From assembly GCF_000298075.1 (NCBI RefSeq), contig NZ_JH815594.1:126004-190003 (forward strand): a DNA stretch of 64,000 nt, read 5' to 3'. The notes under the pieces are model-generated. The model was not told the DNA's origin, ran no database searches, and saw only the letters and a program-made list of their open reading frames with translations. This DNA comes from Staphylococcus massiliensis CCUG 55927 (GTDB lineage Bacteria; Bacillota; Bacilli; Staphylococcales; Staphylococcaceae). Positions 1 through 9,262 of this stretch are shown here, in pieces (position 1 is the stretch's first letter; the number at the start of each line of letters is the position of its first letter). The position numbers were made by a program, and so were the translations under genes.

Positions 1-136
1 CACCGTAAACAACTAGGTCTTCTGGACGTTCAGCAACTTCAGGATCTAAGTTGTTATATAACATACGTAAGACTGCTTCTTGTTCCCAGCCTTTACATTC
101 GATTTCTAAACCTTTTTTTGCTTGAATATTTCTCAT
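1..136 (-). CDS. hutU: Urocanate hydratase, N-terminal part (cut by window edge)
   Basis: The reverse strand reads [17 protein letters not shown] and continues through [11 protein letters not shown] to the window edge, which is the conserved N-terminus of urocanate hydratase (histidine degradation, urocanate to imidazolone propionate). About 45 residues are present. An in-frame ATG lies two codons upstream, but the AAGGAG ribosome site is only 2 nt from it and 8 nt from the ATG used here, so the downstream ATG is preferred. The gene lies downstream of the YjiH-like gene on the same strand, and other hut genes follow within 3.5 kb. Confidence 0.9.
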   Translation of the reverse strand, partial: MRNIQAKKGLEIECKGWEQEAVLRMLYNNLDPEVAERPEDLVVYG

Positions 137-196
137 TTCCATCTCTCCTTAAACTGAATTAAATAAATCTATTATTTTAAAAGGTACATTCATGTG

Positions 197-1507
197 TTAC
201 CCAAAAATAAGTAATGCTATTGGTAATGTGATTAATAAAGTTAAAATAACGCGTTCAAACCATATCACAACAAGCTTCCATACCGAGATTTTAATGTCCG
301 TTGACATAATAACTGGTACAACACTTGAGAAAAAGATGATGGCAGATACGCTCATCACACCTACTGTGAAACGAATTGCTAAATCGGCACTACCTGCAAC
401 CGCCGCAGGTAATAACATTTCAATGATTGAAAGCGTTGCTGCTTGAGATAAAGTTGATACATCATCAATCGGAAAGAACATTAAGAACGGGTAGAAAATA
501 TAAGAGATATACTTAATAATCGGTGTGTATTCAGCGATTACTAACCCTAAGAAACCAATTGACATGATTGATGGGATAATTGCAATTGTCATAACAACAC
601 CATCTTTTAAATTGGTTTTAACGTTCTCCCATAAAGATGCACTGTTTTTAACTGCGATTTTAGCTTCTTCCCATGCTTCTTTAAGTAAAGACATGTCTTG
701 TTTTATTTCCTTTTGATAAGGTACGTTGTCGTATGTGCTTGTTGATTCAAATCTGATTGGAGGGATATGTACTGTAATTGCTGTTACTACGAATGTGATA
801 ACGAGCGTTAACCAAAAATATAAATTCCAATGTTCTAAGATTCCGAGTGTCTCTGCAACAATAATCATAAATGTAGCTGAAACCGTTGAAAATCCTGTCG
901 CAATAATGACTGCTTCCTTGTGGTTATAGTGACCTTCTTTATATACTCTATTCGTAATAAGTAAACCAATTGAATAGCTTCCAACGAAGGACGCTACAGC
1001 ATCTACTGCAGATTTACCAGGCGTCTTAAAGACTGGTCGCATAAATGGACGACATAAAACACCGATAAATTCGAGTAGGCCATAACCTACAAGTAGTGAT
1101 AAGAATATTGCCCCTACAGGAATTAATACACCAAGCGGTAGCGCTAGCTTTTCAAATAGGAAAGGTCCTATCTTAGGATTTAAAACAAATCCAGGCCCTA
1201 CCTTAAACACGACCATAAATCCGATGATTACCCCTAAGATTTTGAAGAATGTAAATATCTTCTCGGTAGTCGTTTTCTTCCATTGACCTGTTACGATTGG
1301 ATAAATAGCACCAAGTATTAAAAGTAATAAAATATAGTACGGTAATACCGGCCCTACTGTATTCCTGATCAACGTAACTAAGTGATCAATTAAGATTGAG
1401 TTCTTTCCACCTATTTCCATAGGAACAAAGAAGAATAAGATACCTATAAAACTATATACAAAAAATTTCCACATGTACTTAATACACCCCTTTGTGTTAA
1501 GTACCAT
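197..1507 (-). CDS. YjiH family membrane protein of the hut cluster
   Basis: A hydrophobic protein of 436 residues with roughly ten membrane segments and Gate/nucleoside-recognition-like stretches such as GYGLLEFIGVLCRPFMRP. YjiH-type proteins are found in staphylococcal hut loci next to hutU; a role in histidine or urocanate uptake is inference from position. The start at 1507 has AAGGA about 6 nt upstream. An alternative ATG at 1474 (MWKFF) has GGGG 12 nt upstream and would remove only 11 residues. It is divergent from the LysR gene and leads into hutU on the same strand. Confidence 0.75.
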   Translation of the reverse strand: MVLNTKGCIKYMWKFFVYSFIGILFFFVPMEIGGKNSILIDHLVTLIRNTVGPVLPYYILLLLILGAIYPIVTGQWKKTTTEKIFTFFKILGVIIGFMVVFKVGPGFVLNPKIGPFLFEKLALPLGVLIPVGAIFLSLLVGYGLLEFIGVLCRPFMRPVFKTPGKSAVDAVASFVGSYSIGLLITNRVYKEGHYNHKEAVIIATGFSTVSATFMIIVAETLGILEHWNLYFWLTLVITFVVTAITVHIPPIRFESTSTYDNVPYQKEIKQDMSLLKEAWEEAKIAVKNSASLWENVKTNLKDGVVMTIAIIPSIMSIGFLGLVIAEYTPIIKYISYIFYPFLMFFPIDDVSTLSQAATLSIIEMLLPAAVAGSADLAIRFTVGVMSVSAIIFFSSVVPVIMSTDIKISVWKLVVIWFERVILTLLITLPIALLIFG

Positions 1508-1571
1508 CCCACTTCCTTCTCTATTATAATATGATAAAATATAGCTAACTAATATTAATAAACTAATTATT

Positions 1572-1616
1572 TATAGGTTAAGTCTATTAATACCCCTAAA
1601 AACCTATAGTTTAGGG
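1572..1616. promoter_or_regulatory. Inverted repeats in the divergent hut/LysR control region
   Basis: The 200-bp gap between the divergent YjiH-like and LysR genes holds TATAGGTT (1572-1579) matched by AACCTATA (1601-1608). An overlapping CCCTAAA/TTTAGGG pair spans about 1594-1616. Such dyads between a LysR gene and its divergent target are typical regulator sites. Binding here is inferred from position only. Confidence 0.4.
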
Positions 1617-1709
1617 ATTTTAAAAACGCATTAAAACGCCTGTATTTATTGGAATTTTTGAAATTGACAGATAATTGGAACGATATTTTGATAATAGGAG
1701 TAAAGATAT

Positions 1710-2603
1710 ATGAAGATCATTCAACTGGAATACTTTATCGCAATCGTGAAATATAATAGTTTTACTAAAGCTGCGCAGTTTCTACATATTAGTCAGCCTT
1801 CTTTAACTGCAACAATTAAGAAGATGGAAGAAGATTTAGGCTATGAATTGCTCACGCGTTCAACGAAAGCAATCAAAATTACAGAAAAAGGGATTCAATT
1901 TTACAACTATGCGACTGAACTCGTGCAAGAATATCATCAAACTTTAGAAAAGATGCACGACCTTAACTTTAGCCATGACCCTAAAATTAAAATGTCTATC
2001 TTAGAATCGACGAGCCGTTGGGTACCATTAGTCATTCATAAACATCGTCAATCATTCCCTGATCAACATTACCAAATATCAGAAGTTTTAGACCCAGAAA
2101 TAACAATTCAGCAATTACTCAAGTTTGATATTCATATCGGATTAACGAATGACCAAATTAAGCACGAAGATATCACATCTATCCCGTTATATGAAGAAGA
2201 TTATGTCATCGTGATGCCAGAAGATAAATTTCCTAACCAACGTTCAATTTCAATCAAGAATTTGCCACTCATTTTGCCAAATAAGCAATACCGTGTCAGA
2301 AAGCACTTAAATGATTACTTTAAACGACTTAATATCCGCGCGAACATTGTCATGGAAGTCGATCGCTTTGAAGCAGCAACGAACTTTGTTCATCAACATT
2401 TAGGATATGCCGTTATCCCGCGTGTCTACTATCAATCGTTTAACACAAGCAAACTGAAGACTTTACGCATGCGTCCAAACCTAAAGCGTACAATTTACAT
2501 TAATTACCTCAAAAAAAGAAAGCACTCTGAACAAGTGCTTTCCTTAGTTAATCTATGTCGTGAGTATTGGGACATGAAATCTAATACATCACATGATGCA
2601 TAA
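1710..2603 (+). CDS. LysR family transcriptional regulator (likely of hut genes)
   Basis: A 297-residue protein with the classic N-terminal LysR winged helix (MKIIQLEYFIAIVKYNSFTKAA, then SQPSLTATIKKMEEDLG, residues 1-60). A substrate-binding region follows from about residue 90 to the end. Length is normal for the family. AGGAG precedes the ATG at good spacing. It lies between hutG and the YjiH/hutU genes, so control of histidine degradation is a reasonable inference. Its last 23 bp overlap the end of the convergent hutG gene. Confidence 0.88.
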   Translation: MKIIQLEYFIAIVKYNSFTKAAQFLHISQPSLTATIKKMEEDLGYELLTRSTKAIKITEKGIQFYNYATELVQEYHQTLEKMHDLNFSHDPKIKMSILESTSRWVPLVIHKHRQSFPDQHYQISEVLDPEITIQQLLKFDIHIGLTNDQIKHEDITSIPLYEEDYVIVMPEDKFPNQRSISIKNLPLILPNKQYRVRKHLNDYFKRLNIRANIVMEVDRFEAATNFVHQHLGYAVIPRVYYQSFNTSKLKTLRMRPNLKRTIYINYLKKRKHSEQVLSLVNLCREYWDMKSNTSHDA

Positions 2604-3510
2604 TGTTCGCAATTAATTTAGCTGTACGATTATCTACATCATATGTTGGATTCATTTCAGCAATACTCATTGTATTTACTTTGTCTGACGCCGTAATACG
2701 TTTTGCTAATTCAAGAACAATATTTGGCGTTAAACCTAGAACTGCAGGTGCACTAACGCCTGGTGCGTATGCACTGTCAATAACATCCATGCAAAGTGTA
2801 AATAATACAATGTCATGATTTTGCATGAATAATTCAATTTTATCTTTAATTGGTGGCGCGATTTGGCCTTGTAATTCATCAGCTGTCACAAATTCAGTGT
2901 TCGTTTCCTCAGCATAGTCGAATAATCCTTGCGTGTTACCACTTTGTTGGATACCTAATACAAAGTAATCCGCATTATCGTCGTTATCGAGAATTTGTCT
3001 AAAGCAAGTACCTGATGTCGAATGCTTTTCTTTACGGTTATCGAAATGCGCATCGATATTAATGAAACCAATTGATGCATCAGGGTTCGCTTTACGTGCA
3101 CCAAGATACTGTGCGTAAGCGATATCGTGGCCACCGCCAATTAAGAACGTGAAATTATTATGCGCCATTGATTTCTCAACGTAATCTGCATACTCTTTTT
3201 GCGTATCAATTAATTCATCGCGATCATGATACACATTACCATAGTCAGTAACTGTTTTTTTATCTAGGATTGGCAATCCTGAAAAGGCCTTTCGAATCGC
3301 GTCAGGACCTTCTTTAGCGCCAACGCGCCCCTTATTTAATTCAACACCTTTATCAATCGCGTAACCTAATATACCAATACCATCTTCTTTGTGATCTTCT
3401 GCCGCGTTGATATCTTCAAAGTTCACTGTTTGGAATAATCTGAAATGACGTTCTTCTGTTTCACTATCTAAACGCCCATTCCAAAGTTTTGATTCTGCTT
3501 GTTGATACAT
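2581..3510 (-). CDS. hutG: Formimidoylglutamase (ureohydrolase family)
   Basis: A 309-residue ureohydrolase: GGGHD (125-129) and NIDAHFD (152-157) carry metal ligands, and a late motif reads TLCMDVIDSAYAPG (238-251). In the arginase family the late motif is normally SxDxD. Here the first Asp position is Cys (C240) while D242 is kept. It hydrolyses formimidoylglutamate to glutamate and formamide in the hut pathway. Assignment over arginase or agmatinase rests on the hut neighbourhood and overall resemblance to staphylococcal HutG. GGGAGG lies 10 nt before the ATG. The gene is convergent with LysR and overlaps it by 23 bp. Confidence 0.88.
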   Translation of the reverse strand: MYQQAESKLWNGRLDSETEERHFRLFQTVNFEDINAAEDHKEDGIGILGYAIDKGVELNKGRVGAKEGPDAIRKAFSGLPILDKKTVTDYGNVYHDRDELIDTQKEYADYVEKSMAHNNFTFLIGGGHDIAYAQYLGARKANPDASIGFINIDAHFDNRKEKHSTSGTCFRQILDNDDNADYFVLGIQQSGNTQGLFDYAEETNTEFVTADELQGQIAPPIKDKIELFMQNHDIVLFTLCMDVIDSAYAPGVSAPAVLGLTPNIVLELAKRITASDKVNTMSIAEMNPTYDVDNRTAKLIANIMHHVMY

Positions 3511-3754
3511 TACCTAACATCCTCCCTTTATTTAAGCCCTCAGATTAAGTATAAATGGTGACGATATTTAAAATCAAATACGCCATACGCGCACCTTTGG
3601 CACTTTATAAAGAACACCATTTTTTCAATCTGGTTGTTATTTTATTACATTTCAATGATAATTACCCATAACTAATTTATTTACAAACATTTCGTCGTTA
3701 TAATATCATTATGCGATTATAATATATTGCATTTAGAGATTTGGAGGATTTACT

Positions 3755-4978
3755 ATGACTAAAAAGCGCATCTCAGGCTTTCAATGGGCTATGACAATAT
3801 TTGTCTTTTTCGTAATAACGTTTGGACTTCCACTTATTTTAAAAGACTTTCAAGACCTTATTACGACAAAGAAATTCGTATTTAGTATACTGTCATTCGC
3901 ACCATTTATTGCTTCATTAATATGTATATTAGTATTCAAACATAAGCGCATTCAACTTGGTGATTTAAAATTAGGTATTAACTTGAAAGTAATTGAACGC
4001 CTATTACTCGCGATTTTACTACCTCTAATCATATTTATTATCGGAATGGTCTTATCTAATACATATGCAGATAGTTTTATTTTATTACAAGCAAAGGACT
4101 TATCCGTACCTTTATGGCAATTATTCCTAGGCCAACTTGCGACAGCCTTTTTACTAGAATTTGGTTTTCGTTCTTATTTACAACATATCGTTGAACAAAA
4201 GGTTTATACTTTTATCGCTTCGATTATCGTCGGTGTGATATACGCACTTTGGTTTACTGTGACGTCATTTGGTTTAACATTTGCGATGTACAATTTCTTA
4301 TTTTACTTCGCCTTTTCATTAATTGCCGGTGAATTAATTCGTGGTACGAAAGGTCGTACGATCTATATTGCGACAGTATTCCATACGTTAATGGCAATTG
4401 GACAAATTTTCTTCTTTAGTGAAGAAACAGGCGAATTATTCTCAATCAAGCTTTTAAGTTTAACAACCTTAGCTGGTGCTTTAATTTACATTATCATTAA
4501 TATGCTTATAAGGCTTTTCAAATATGGTAAAAATAAAGCGAAACAAAGACGTGCTAGAGGTTCTTATGATGAAAGTTTAAATACGGATTACCAACATAAA
4601 CGTACGTATGATACCGATGAACTTGATGAAACGGACCGTTACGATTACTCAAACCGTCGCTCGGAAGCACACTATCAAGACAGATATGATAAACGTGAGG
4701 AACCTCAACATGCGTATCATGAACGTTATGACGAAACTCACGATCGTGATCCTGCTCAAGATGACTTCCAAGCCCAAACGCATGATAGTTGGCAACAAGA
4801 CGATATTTCAGATCGAGATGAACGTAAACTCAATCAAGACCTCGATGAGAAATTTAACGAGCGTCGTCCATATTCTTCAAAGGTTACTCAAGACCAACAT
4901 CCTGAAGTAGATGCGCAACCTGAAACATCAAAGAAAAGTAAGTTAAGAAGACGTCGTCCATTTAGAAACAAACGATAA
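3755..4978 (+). CDS. spdC: SpdC/LyrA membrane protein (CPBP/Abi fold, degenerate active site)
   Basis: 407 residues: about eight membrane segments to residue 252, then a charged, Arg/Asp/Glu-rich cytoplasmic tail (255-407). It matches staphylococcal SpdC (LyrA, lysostaphin resistance A), which partners the glucosaminidase SagB and affects WalKR signalling and glycan length; in S. aureus it also sits beside hutG. CPBP proteases use EExxxR plus His motifs. Here the first motif reads LEFGFR (134-139), missing the first Glu, and the expected second-motif His is not seen (ALWFTVTSF). A scaffold rather than protease role fits. GGAGG precedes the ATG. Confidence 0.85.
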   Translation: MTKKRISGFQWAMTIFVFFVITFGLPLILKDFQDLITTKKFVFSILSFAPFIASLICILVFKHKRIQLGDLKLGINLKVIERLLLAILLPLIIFIIGMVLSNTYADSFILLQAKDLSVPLWQLFLGQLATAFLLEFGFRSYLQHIVEQKVYTFIASIIVGVIYALWFTVTSFGLTFAMYNFLFYFAFSLIAGELIRGTKGRTIYIATVFHTLMAIGQIFFFSEETGELFSIKLLSLTTLAGALIYIIINMLIRLFKYGKNKAKQRRARGSYDESLNTDYQHKRTYDTDELDETDRYDYSNRRSEAHYQDRYDKREEPQHAYHERYDETHDRDPAQDDFQAQTHDSWQQDDISDRDERKLNQDLDEKFNERRPYSSKVTQDQHPEVDAQPETSKKSKLRRRRPFRNKR

Positions 4979-4986
4979 GATGAAAC

Positions 4987-5047
4987 AAGCCCTAGTACTA
5001 AGCACTTTAACCTTTAAGGTAAGTGACCTAGACTAGGGCTTATTTTT
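4987..5047. terminator. Bidirectional terminator between spdC and the hydrolase gene
   Basis: AAGCCCTAGT at the left is matched by ACTAGGGCTT at the right, with further pairing (AAGCACTT/AAGTGACC region) inside and T-runs outside. It sits between the two convergent genes and can serve both. Confidence 0.75.
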
Positions 5048-5072
5048 GTGTATTCAATTTGAAACGCAGCGT

Positions 5073-6506
5073 TTATTGGGCTCGTTCACGCTTTTCTTCG
5101 CGTTGTTTATTTTTCTTCGTATTTAAGCTATCAATCGAATTCAAGAATTCTAATTTCTTCTTCGTAAAGGTCTGTGTTTCTTTGGAATCAATATCCCCCA
5201 TAAAACCATGACCTGCTCGGCCTTCATCTATGTCAGGTATATAAATATCTGCCTTAACATCATTTTGACTGAGTGACACAAAGTAATCTTTAGATTGGTC
5301 TGAGAAGGAACCAAAGTTACCATCTGATAAAAATGTTGGTGGAAAGTCTTCATTAATATATTCAATAAGATTCAATTTCTTATTTAATTTAGAACGATAC
5401 ACAACAAGCGGTTGGTCAACGTAGGCACTAAAGTATTGACCAAACATATAATCATTGAGTATATTTTCGCGATCCGTTTTGTGATTGCGTACTGGGTCTA
5501 ACATCGGTACCTCTAAAACTTGTGCTTTGATATTATCTAAAGAAATGACTGGCTTAACTTTAACCATCTTCGCGTATTCAGGATTCGCTTGAATCGTAAC
5601 GAATTCCGCTGCAAGTTGGCCACCAGCACTACCACCAGACATCACGATTTTATCCGTACCTATGCCGTAGCCTTTACCATAGTCCTTTAAGAAGGAAATT
5701 GCATCGGACACTTGTTGAACTTGAACAGGATGATGGTACTGCGGTGCAAGTGGATAGTTGATCGTTACAACGTTATAACCTGCATCAACCATCTTCTTAT
5801 ATTGATACAATAAGTTACTATCATTCGTCTCAGAATGCGGGTCACCTTCCATCTTATCCCCAGCAACCCAGCCGCCACCATGGATGTAAAAGAACGTTGG
5901 TCTATCAGGATCGACCTTCCCGTTTTTTGTCATAATATCCATGTAACTACGCGGTTTATCCGAATCATATTGAACATCGCTAATTAATTTATATTTACCA
6001 TTAATAACTGAGATGCTCTCTTCAGCTTGAATATAGTTCTTCTCACCCATAATTTTCTGCGTCACAATACTAAAGATTTGCGAGTTGAAGCTCCCCGCGA
6101 AAAGCAATATCGTCGCAAGTGAAACAATCGCAAATACAATACCTTTCGACGTTTCTTCGATAACAAACCTTAATTTACCACGTTCATTTTTCTGAATGAA
6201 AAGACCAAAAATTAATAAACCGAATGCGATAAACATTACGGTGACTTGTGACAACACCCAAAATGCAATGTGGTTCGTAACAATCCAAACTACGTCCGTA
6301 AACGTAAAAAAGATAATCGCTAAAATTAAGGCGTTTCGAACACGCTTAGACATCAACCCTCTCATCATGTACATACCGAGTTGTAAGACAATGATGGTAA
6401 TGATACCTAACGTGAGATGCTTGTTGATTAGAAATTGGTGAGCCGCAATGAGTAATATGAGAAGTAATCCAAAAGACCGAGACATCGTGTTGACTCTTGA
6501 ATTCAT
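5073..6506 (-). CDS. Membrane-anchored alpha/beta hydrolase (esterase/lipase-like)
   Basis: 477 residues. The first ~150 contain about five membrane segments. The rest is an alpha/beta hydrolase with an oxyanion motif HGGGW near residue 210, a nucleophile elbow GGSAGG near 290, and a likely catalytic His in GRAGHGFMG near the C-terminus. HGGGW plus GxSAG is the hormone-sensitive-lipase/carboxylesterase pattern. The tail after residue 460 is Lys/Arg/Glu-rich. AGGAG precedes the ATG. It lies 100 bp after rpiA on the same strand. Substrate is unknown. Confidence 0.75.
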   Translation of the reverse strand: MNSRVNTMSRSFGLLLILLIAAHQFLINKHLTLGIITIIVLQLGMYMMRGLMSKRVRNALILAIIFFTFTDVVWIVTNHIAFWVLSQVTVMFIAFGLLIFGLFIQKNERGKLRFVIEETSKGIVFAIVSLATILLFAGSFNSQIFSIVTQKIMGEKNYIQAEESISVINGKYKLISDVQYDSDKPRSYMDIMTKNGKVDPDRPTFFYIHGGGWVAGDKMEGDPHSETNDSNLLYQYKKMVDAGYNVVTINYPLAPQYHHPVQVQQVSDAISFLKDYGKGYGIGTDKIVMSGGSAGGQLAAEFVTIQANPEYAKMVKVKPVISLDNIKAQVLEVPMLDPVRNHKTDRENILNDYMFGQYFSAYVDQPLVVYRSKLNKKLNLIEYINEDFPPTFLSDGNFGSFSDQSKDYFVSLSQNDVKADIYIPDIDEGRAGHGFMGDIDSKETQTFTKKKLEFLNSIDSLNTKKNKQREEKRERAQ

Positions 6507-6606
6507 AAGACTTTGCTCCTAACATACATTAAGGTTGAGTGTGACGCACTTACTTGGATGCTTCGAACATCATAATTTATTTGTGATATACCCTTATTAT
6601 TTTCGA

Positions 6607-7296
6607 TTAATTACTTTCCTTAAATACTTCCTCAACACCATTTTCTGTACCATAAATGACTTGAGTTGCACAGTCGATAAAGTATCCTGTTTCAAGAACT
6701 CCTGTTAAATGAATTAAATATTCGTGTAATGCTTTAGGATCAATCTTTTCAGAGAGAGCAAGGTCAAGAATATAATTACCATTATCCGTCACAAAAGGTT
6801 CTCCATCTTGTTCACGGCGTTCAGGCGTCACGCCTTCATATGAAGCGATATGTCTTTGAACGTGCACCCAGTTAAATGGATCGATTTCAACTGGTAATTT
6901 AAATGTTTCTCCAAGGTAATTAACGCGTTTACGTTCATCAACAAGTACGATAAATTGGTCAGCCATTTCATCGATAACTTTCTCTCTGAATAAAGCGCCA
7001 CCACCACCTTTTATAAGGTTTAAGTCAGGGTCAACTTCGTCAGCACCATCGATCGCAAGGTCTATATGCGTCACGTCGTTCACTTCTTTAATCGGAATAT
7101 TTAAACTTTCGGCTTGTGCTTTCGTTTGTTTAGACGTACAGACACCTGTTACATAAATGGACTGCTCTTGTAATGCTGCAATTTTAGGTACTAACAATTC
7201 AATCGTACTTCCCGTTCCGATACCTAAAACCATACCATCTTTAATATATTTGACCGCTTCATCGCACGTCATTTCCTTTAAAGCATTAACATCCAT
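6607..7296 (-). CDS. rpiA: Ribose-5-phosphate isomerase A
   Basis: 229 residues with the RpiA signature set: GMVLGIGTGSTIE near the N-terminus, DLAIDGADEVDPDLNLIKGGGGALFREK in the middle (active-site Asp, Lys and Glu), and the C-terminal DCATQVIYGTENGVE. It interconverts ribose-5-phosphate and ribulose-5-phosphate in the cytosolic pentose phosphate pathway. Length is full. AGGAGG is placed 8 nt before the ATG. Confidence 0.96.
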   Translation of the reverse strand: MDVNALKEMTCDEAVKYIKDGMVLGIGTGSTIELLVPKIAALQEQSIYVTGVCTSKQTKAQAESLNIPIKEVNDVTHIDLAIDGADEVDPDLNLIKGGGGALFREKVIDEMADQFIVLVDERKRVNYLGETFKLPVEIDPFNWVHVQRHIASYEGVTPERREQDGEPFVTDNGNYILDLALSEKIDPKALHEYLIHLTGVLETGYFIDCATQVIYGTENGVEEVFKESN

Positions 7297-7563
7297 CTTG
7301 AAATCCTCCTCATACGATTCTTTATAAACTTATTGTACATCACTCAAGCGTAGTTATATAGTGTTATTGTAAATAAGCGTAATACCATTCATTTATAATT
7401 TAAATACTTTTTATAATAAGTAAATTTTATCACTTTTTGAAAAGTCATTAATTATATGTATTAAGAATTTAGTCGTTTTAGATGGTAAAACTGTTGTAAT
7501 TTTTGTAACGTTACTGTAATGTAATACCCGTAAGCTAAATATAGTTAAAGGGGTTAAGATAAT

Positions 7564-8106
7564 ATGAAAAAGATGATTAAAGTTGTCGCAGCCACTGGAA
7601 TTGCATTTAGTTCACTTTTCGCAACTGGAATGACGTTTAACAATGACGCTCACGCTCAAGACACGCAATCAGTTACACCTTGGTATGAATATAATGGTAA
7701 TGCTGGTAATAACGCTGGATTCCTTGTAGACCAAGACTTCGTTCGCGCAGTTAAATATAATAACGTAACACTTAATGGTTATAAGTTAAATTTAGGAGCA
7801 TATAACGTAGAAGAAACTTCTAGTAAATTTGATTCTAAATACGATCAACAATTCTTATTCTTTGATAAGGATAAACGCCCGGATGGAACTACTATCGTAC
7901 TAGATGAAGGTCAATTAACTAAGAAAGACGTTTTTAAAGCCTACGGTACTAACTATGAATTTACACCTGCCTACCATACTCCTGATGGCGACGCATATAA
8001 AGTAAATGGAACATATACTTACAATTTAAATGGTAATAATGTATCATTCCGTATTACTAATGGAAACGTTGAAGTTGTTGGCTTAGGATCTACTGTCTGG
8101 GTTTAA
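7564..8106 (+). CDS. IsaB-like secreted protein, first copy
   Basis: 180 residues with a signal peptide (MKKMIKVVAATGIAFSSLFA, AHA-Q cleavage near 31). The mature part opens TPWYEYNGNAGNNAGFLVDQDFVRAVKYNN, which closely resembles the mature start of S. aureus immunodominant antigen B (TPYYTYNGYIGNNANFILD as remembered). IsaB is an extracellular nucleic-acid-binding protein. The protein ends GLGSTVWV. A tandem paralogue follows at 8618. The two share a leader (GTAAGCTAAATA, then TTAAAGGGGTTAA before the ATG), so gene and 5' region were duplicated together. Confidence 0.8.
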   Translation: MKKMIKVVAATGIAFSSLFATGMTFNNDAHAQDTQSVTPWYEYNGNAGNNAGFLVDQDFVRAVKYNNVTLNGYKLNLGAYNVEETSSKFDSKYDQQFLFFDKDKRPDGTTIVLDEGQLTKKDVFKAYGTNYEFTPAYHTPDGDAYKVNGTYTYNLNGNNVSFRITNGNVEVVGLGSTVWV

Positions 8107-8120
8107 TACATTTGTCTTTG

Positions 8121-8393
8121 AGAGGCTGGGACATAAGTCGTTAAATAGAGCAATTAAGCTTTATTCCCTACAATTCTCAAAATAGCTGACTCAGAGGGCG
8201 GGGCCCCAGCACGGAAATTTGCGTAAGCAAATTATCAAGCTATGCAAGCTGGGGCTTGAGCATGGTACAAAGTAGCTATGCTACTTTGTAAGTCCAACTC
8301 ACGTATTGAAAAGACGTGTTGGGCTTTAGAGACTACAGGCTCCGGCCATGCCCCAGCTGTTTAAGGGAATTGTAGTATAATGTCCCAGCCTCT
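8121..8393. repeat. Long intergenic inverted repeat, large form (copy 1)
   Basis: A 273-bp element bounded by a perfect 13-bp inverted repeat, AGAGGCTGGGACA and TGTCCCAGCCTCT. It contains nested hairpins: GGGGCCCCAGC...GCTGGGGC, AATTTGCG...GCAAATT and ACAAAGTAGC...GCTACTTTGT. It ends in the core shared with five other elements in this window (GACTACAGGCTCCGGCCATGCCCC, interrupted copy). It fills most of the 511-bp gap between the two IsaB-like genes and can terminate the first. Repeats beginning GAGGCTGGGACA are, from memory, common between staphylococcal genes. Confidence 0.85.
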
Positions 8394-8617
8394 CTTTTAA
8401 AAATAGCTATTTAATCCAACTAGTAAGTTGCATACTTTCACATCATTTAATATAAATCAAAAAGTTTCATATAAGTTAAAGTTATAGCTATTAGGAATAA
8501 TAATAACAAAAATTATGCTAATATTCACAATATTCAGAGTATATGAGTTGTACTTTTACTTATAGTTTTGTAATCTTTTAAGTGTAAGCTAAATAAAATT
8601 AAAGGGGTTAAAATACT

Positions 8618-9157
8618 ATGAAAAAATTAACAAAAATAGTCGCAGCCACTGGAATTACGTTTAGTACTTTACTTGCTTCTGGGGTGGGAATTTCACAAGA
8701 GGCACAAGCTCAAGAAGAAGAGGCCGTAACGCCTTGGTATGAATATAATGGTTATGTTGAAAACAATGCTAGTTTTGTTGTAGATCCTGACTTTGTGCGC
8801 GCAGCGAAATATAACAACATTACTTTTAATGGATATAAAGTTAACTTACAAGATGCAGAGTCAGACGGAAATATAGTGAGTAAGCAAGTATATGACCAAG
8901 ATTTTGCATTTGTGGATGAAGACAATCGACCTGATAAAACAACGTTCAGAGTGGCACCAGGTCAACTTACGAAAGAAGATATTATTAACGCATATGGTGA
9001 AGATTATGAATTCCACCCTGACAATCCAGGTCCAGGAGGAGAAATTTCTAAAGATAATGGTGATTATGCCTATAATTTTAATGGTAATCAAATTAAATTT
9101 GCAGTACTTGACGGGGAAGTCACTATAGTTGGTTTAGGTCATGTAGGTTGGGCATAA
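8618..9157 (+). CDS. IsaB-like secreted protein, second copy
   Basis: 179 residues, a paralogue of the preceding gene: signal peptide (MKKLTKIVAATGITFSTLLAS, AQA-Q cleavage), then TPWYEYNGYVENNASFVVDPDFVRAAKYNN and a GLGHVGWA end. This copy is more acidic (EEEA after the signal, PGPGGEISKDNGD near 140). The upstream 30 bp including GTAAGCTAAATA and TTAAAGGGGTTAA matches the first copy. A role like IsaB (extracellular nucleic acid binding) is inference from similarity. Confidence 0.8.
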   Translation: MKKLTKIVAATGITFSTLLASGVGISQEAQAQEEEAVTPWYEYNGYVENNASFVVDPDFVRAAKYNNITFNGYKVNLQDAESDGNIVSKQVYDQDFAFVDEDNRPDKTTFRVAPGQLTKEDIINAYGEDYEFHPDNPGPGGEISKDNGDYAYNFNGNQIKFAVLDGEVTIVGLGHVGWA

Positions 9158-9169
9158 GTTTAATGTATA

Positions 9170-9199
9170 AGAGCGGGACTCTGGTCTCGCTCTTTTTTT
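9170..9199 (+). terminator. Terminator after second IsaB-like gene
   Basis: AGAGCGGGAC and GTCTCGCTCT pair across a short loop and are followed by seven T residues, just after the stop codon. Confidence 0.85.
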
Positions 9200-9262
9200 A
9201 ATACTGAAATTTATCTGGCGTAATGATACGATACTAGTAATTAAACGTCCGGAGGTAATCGT

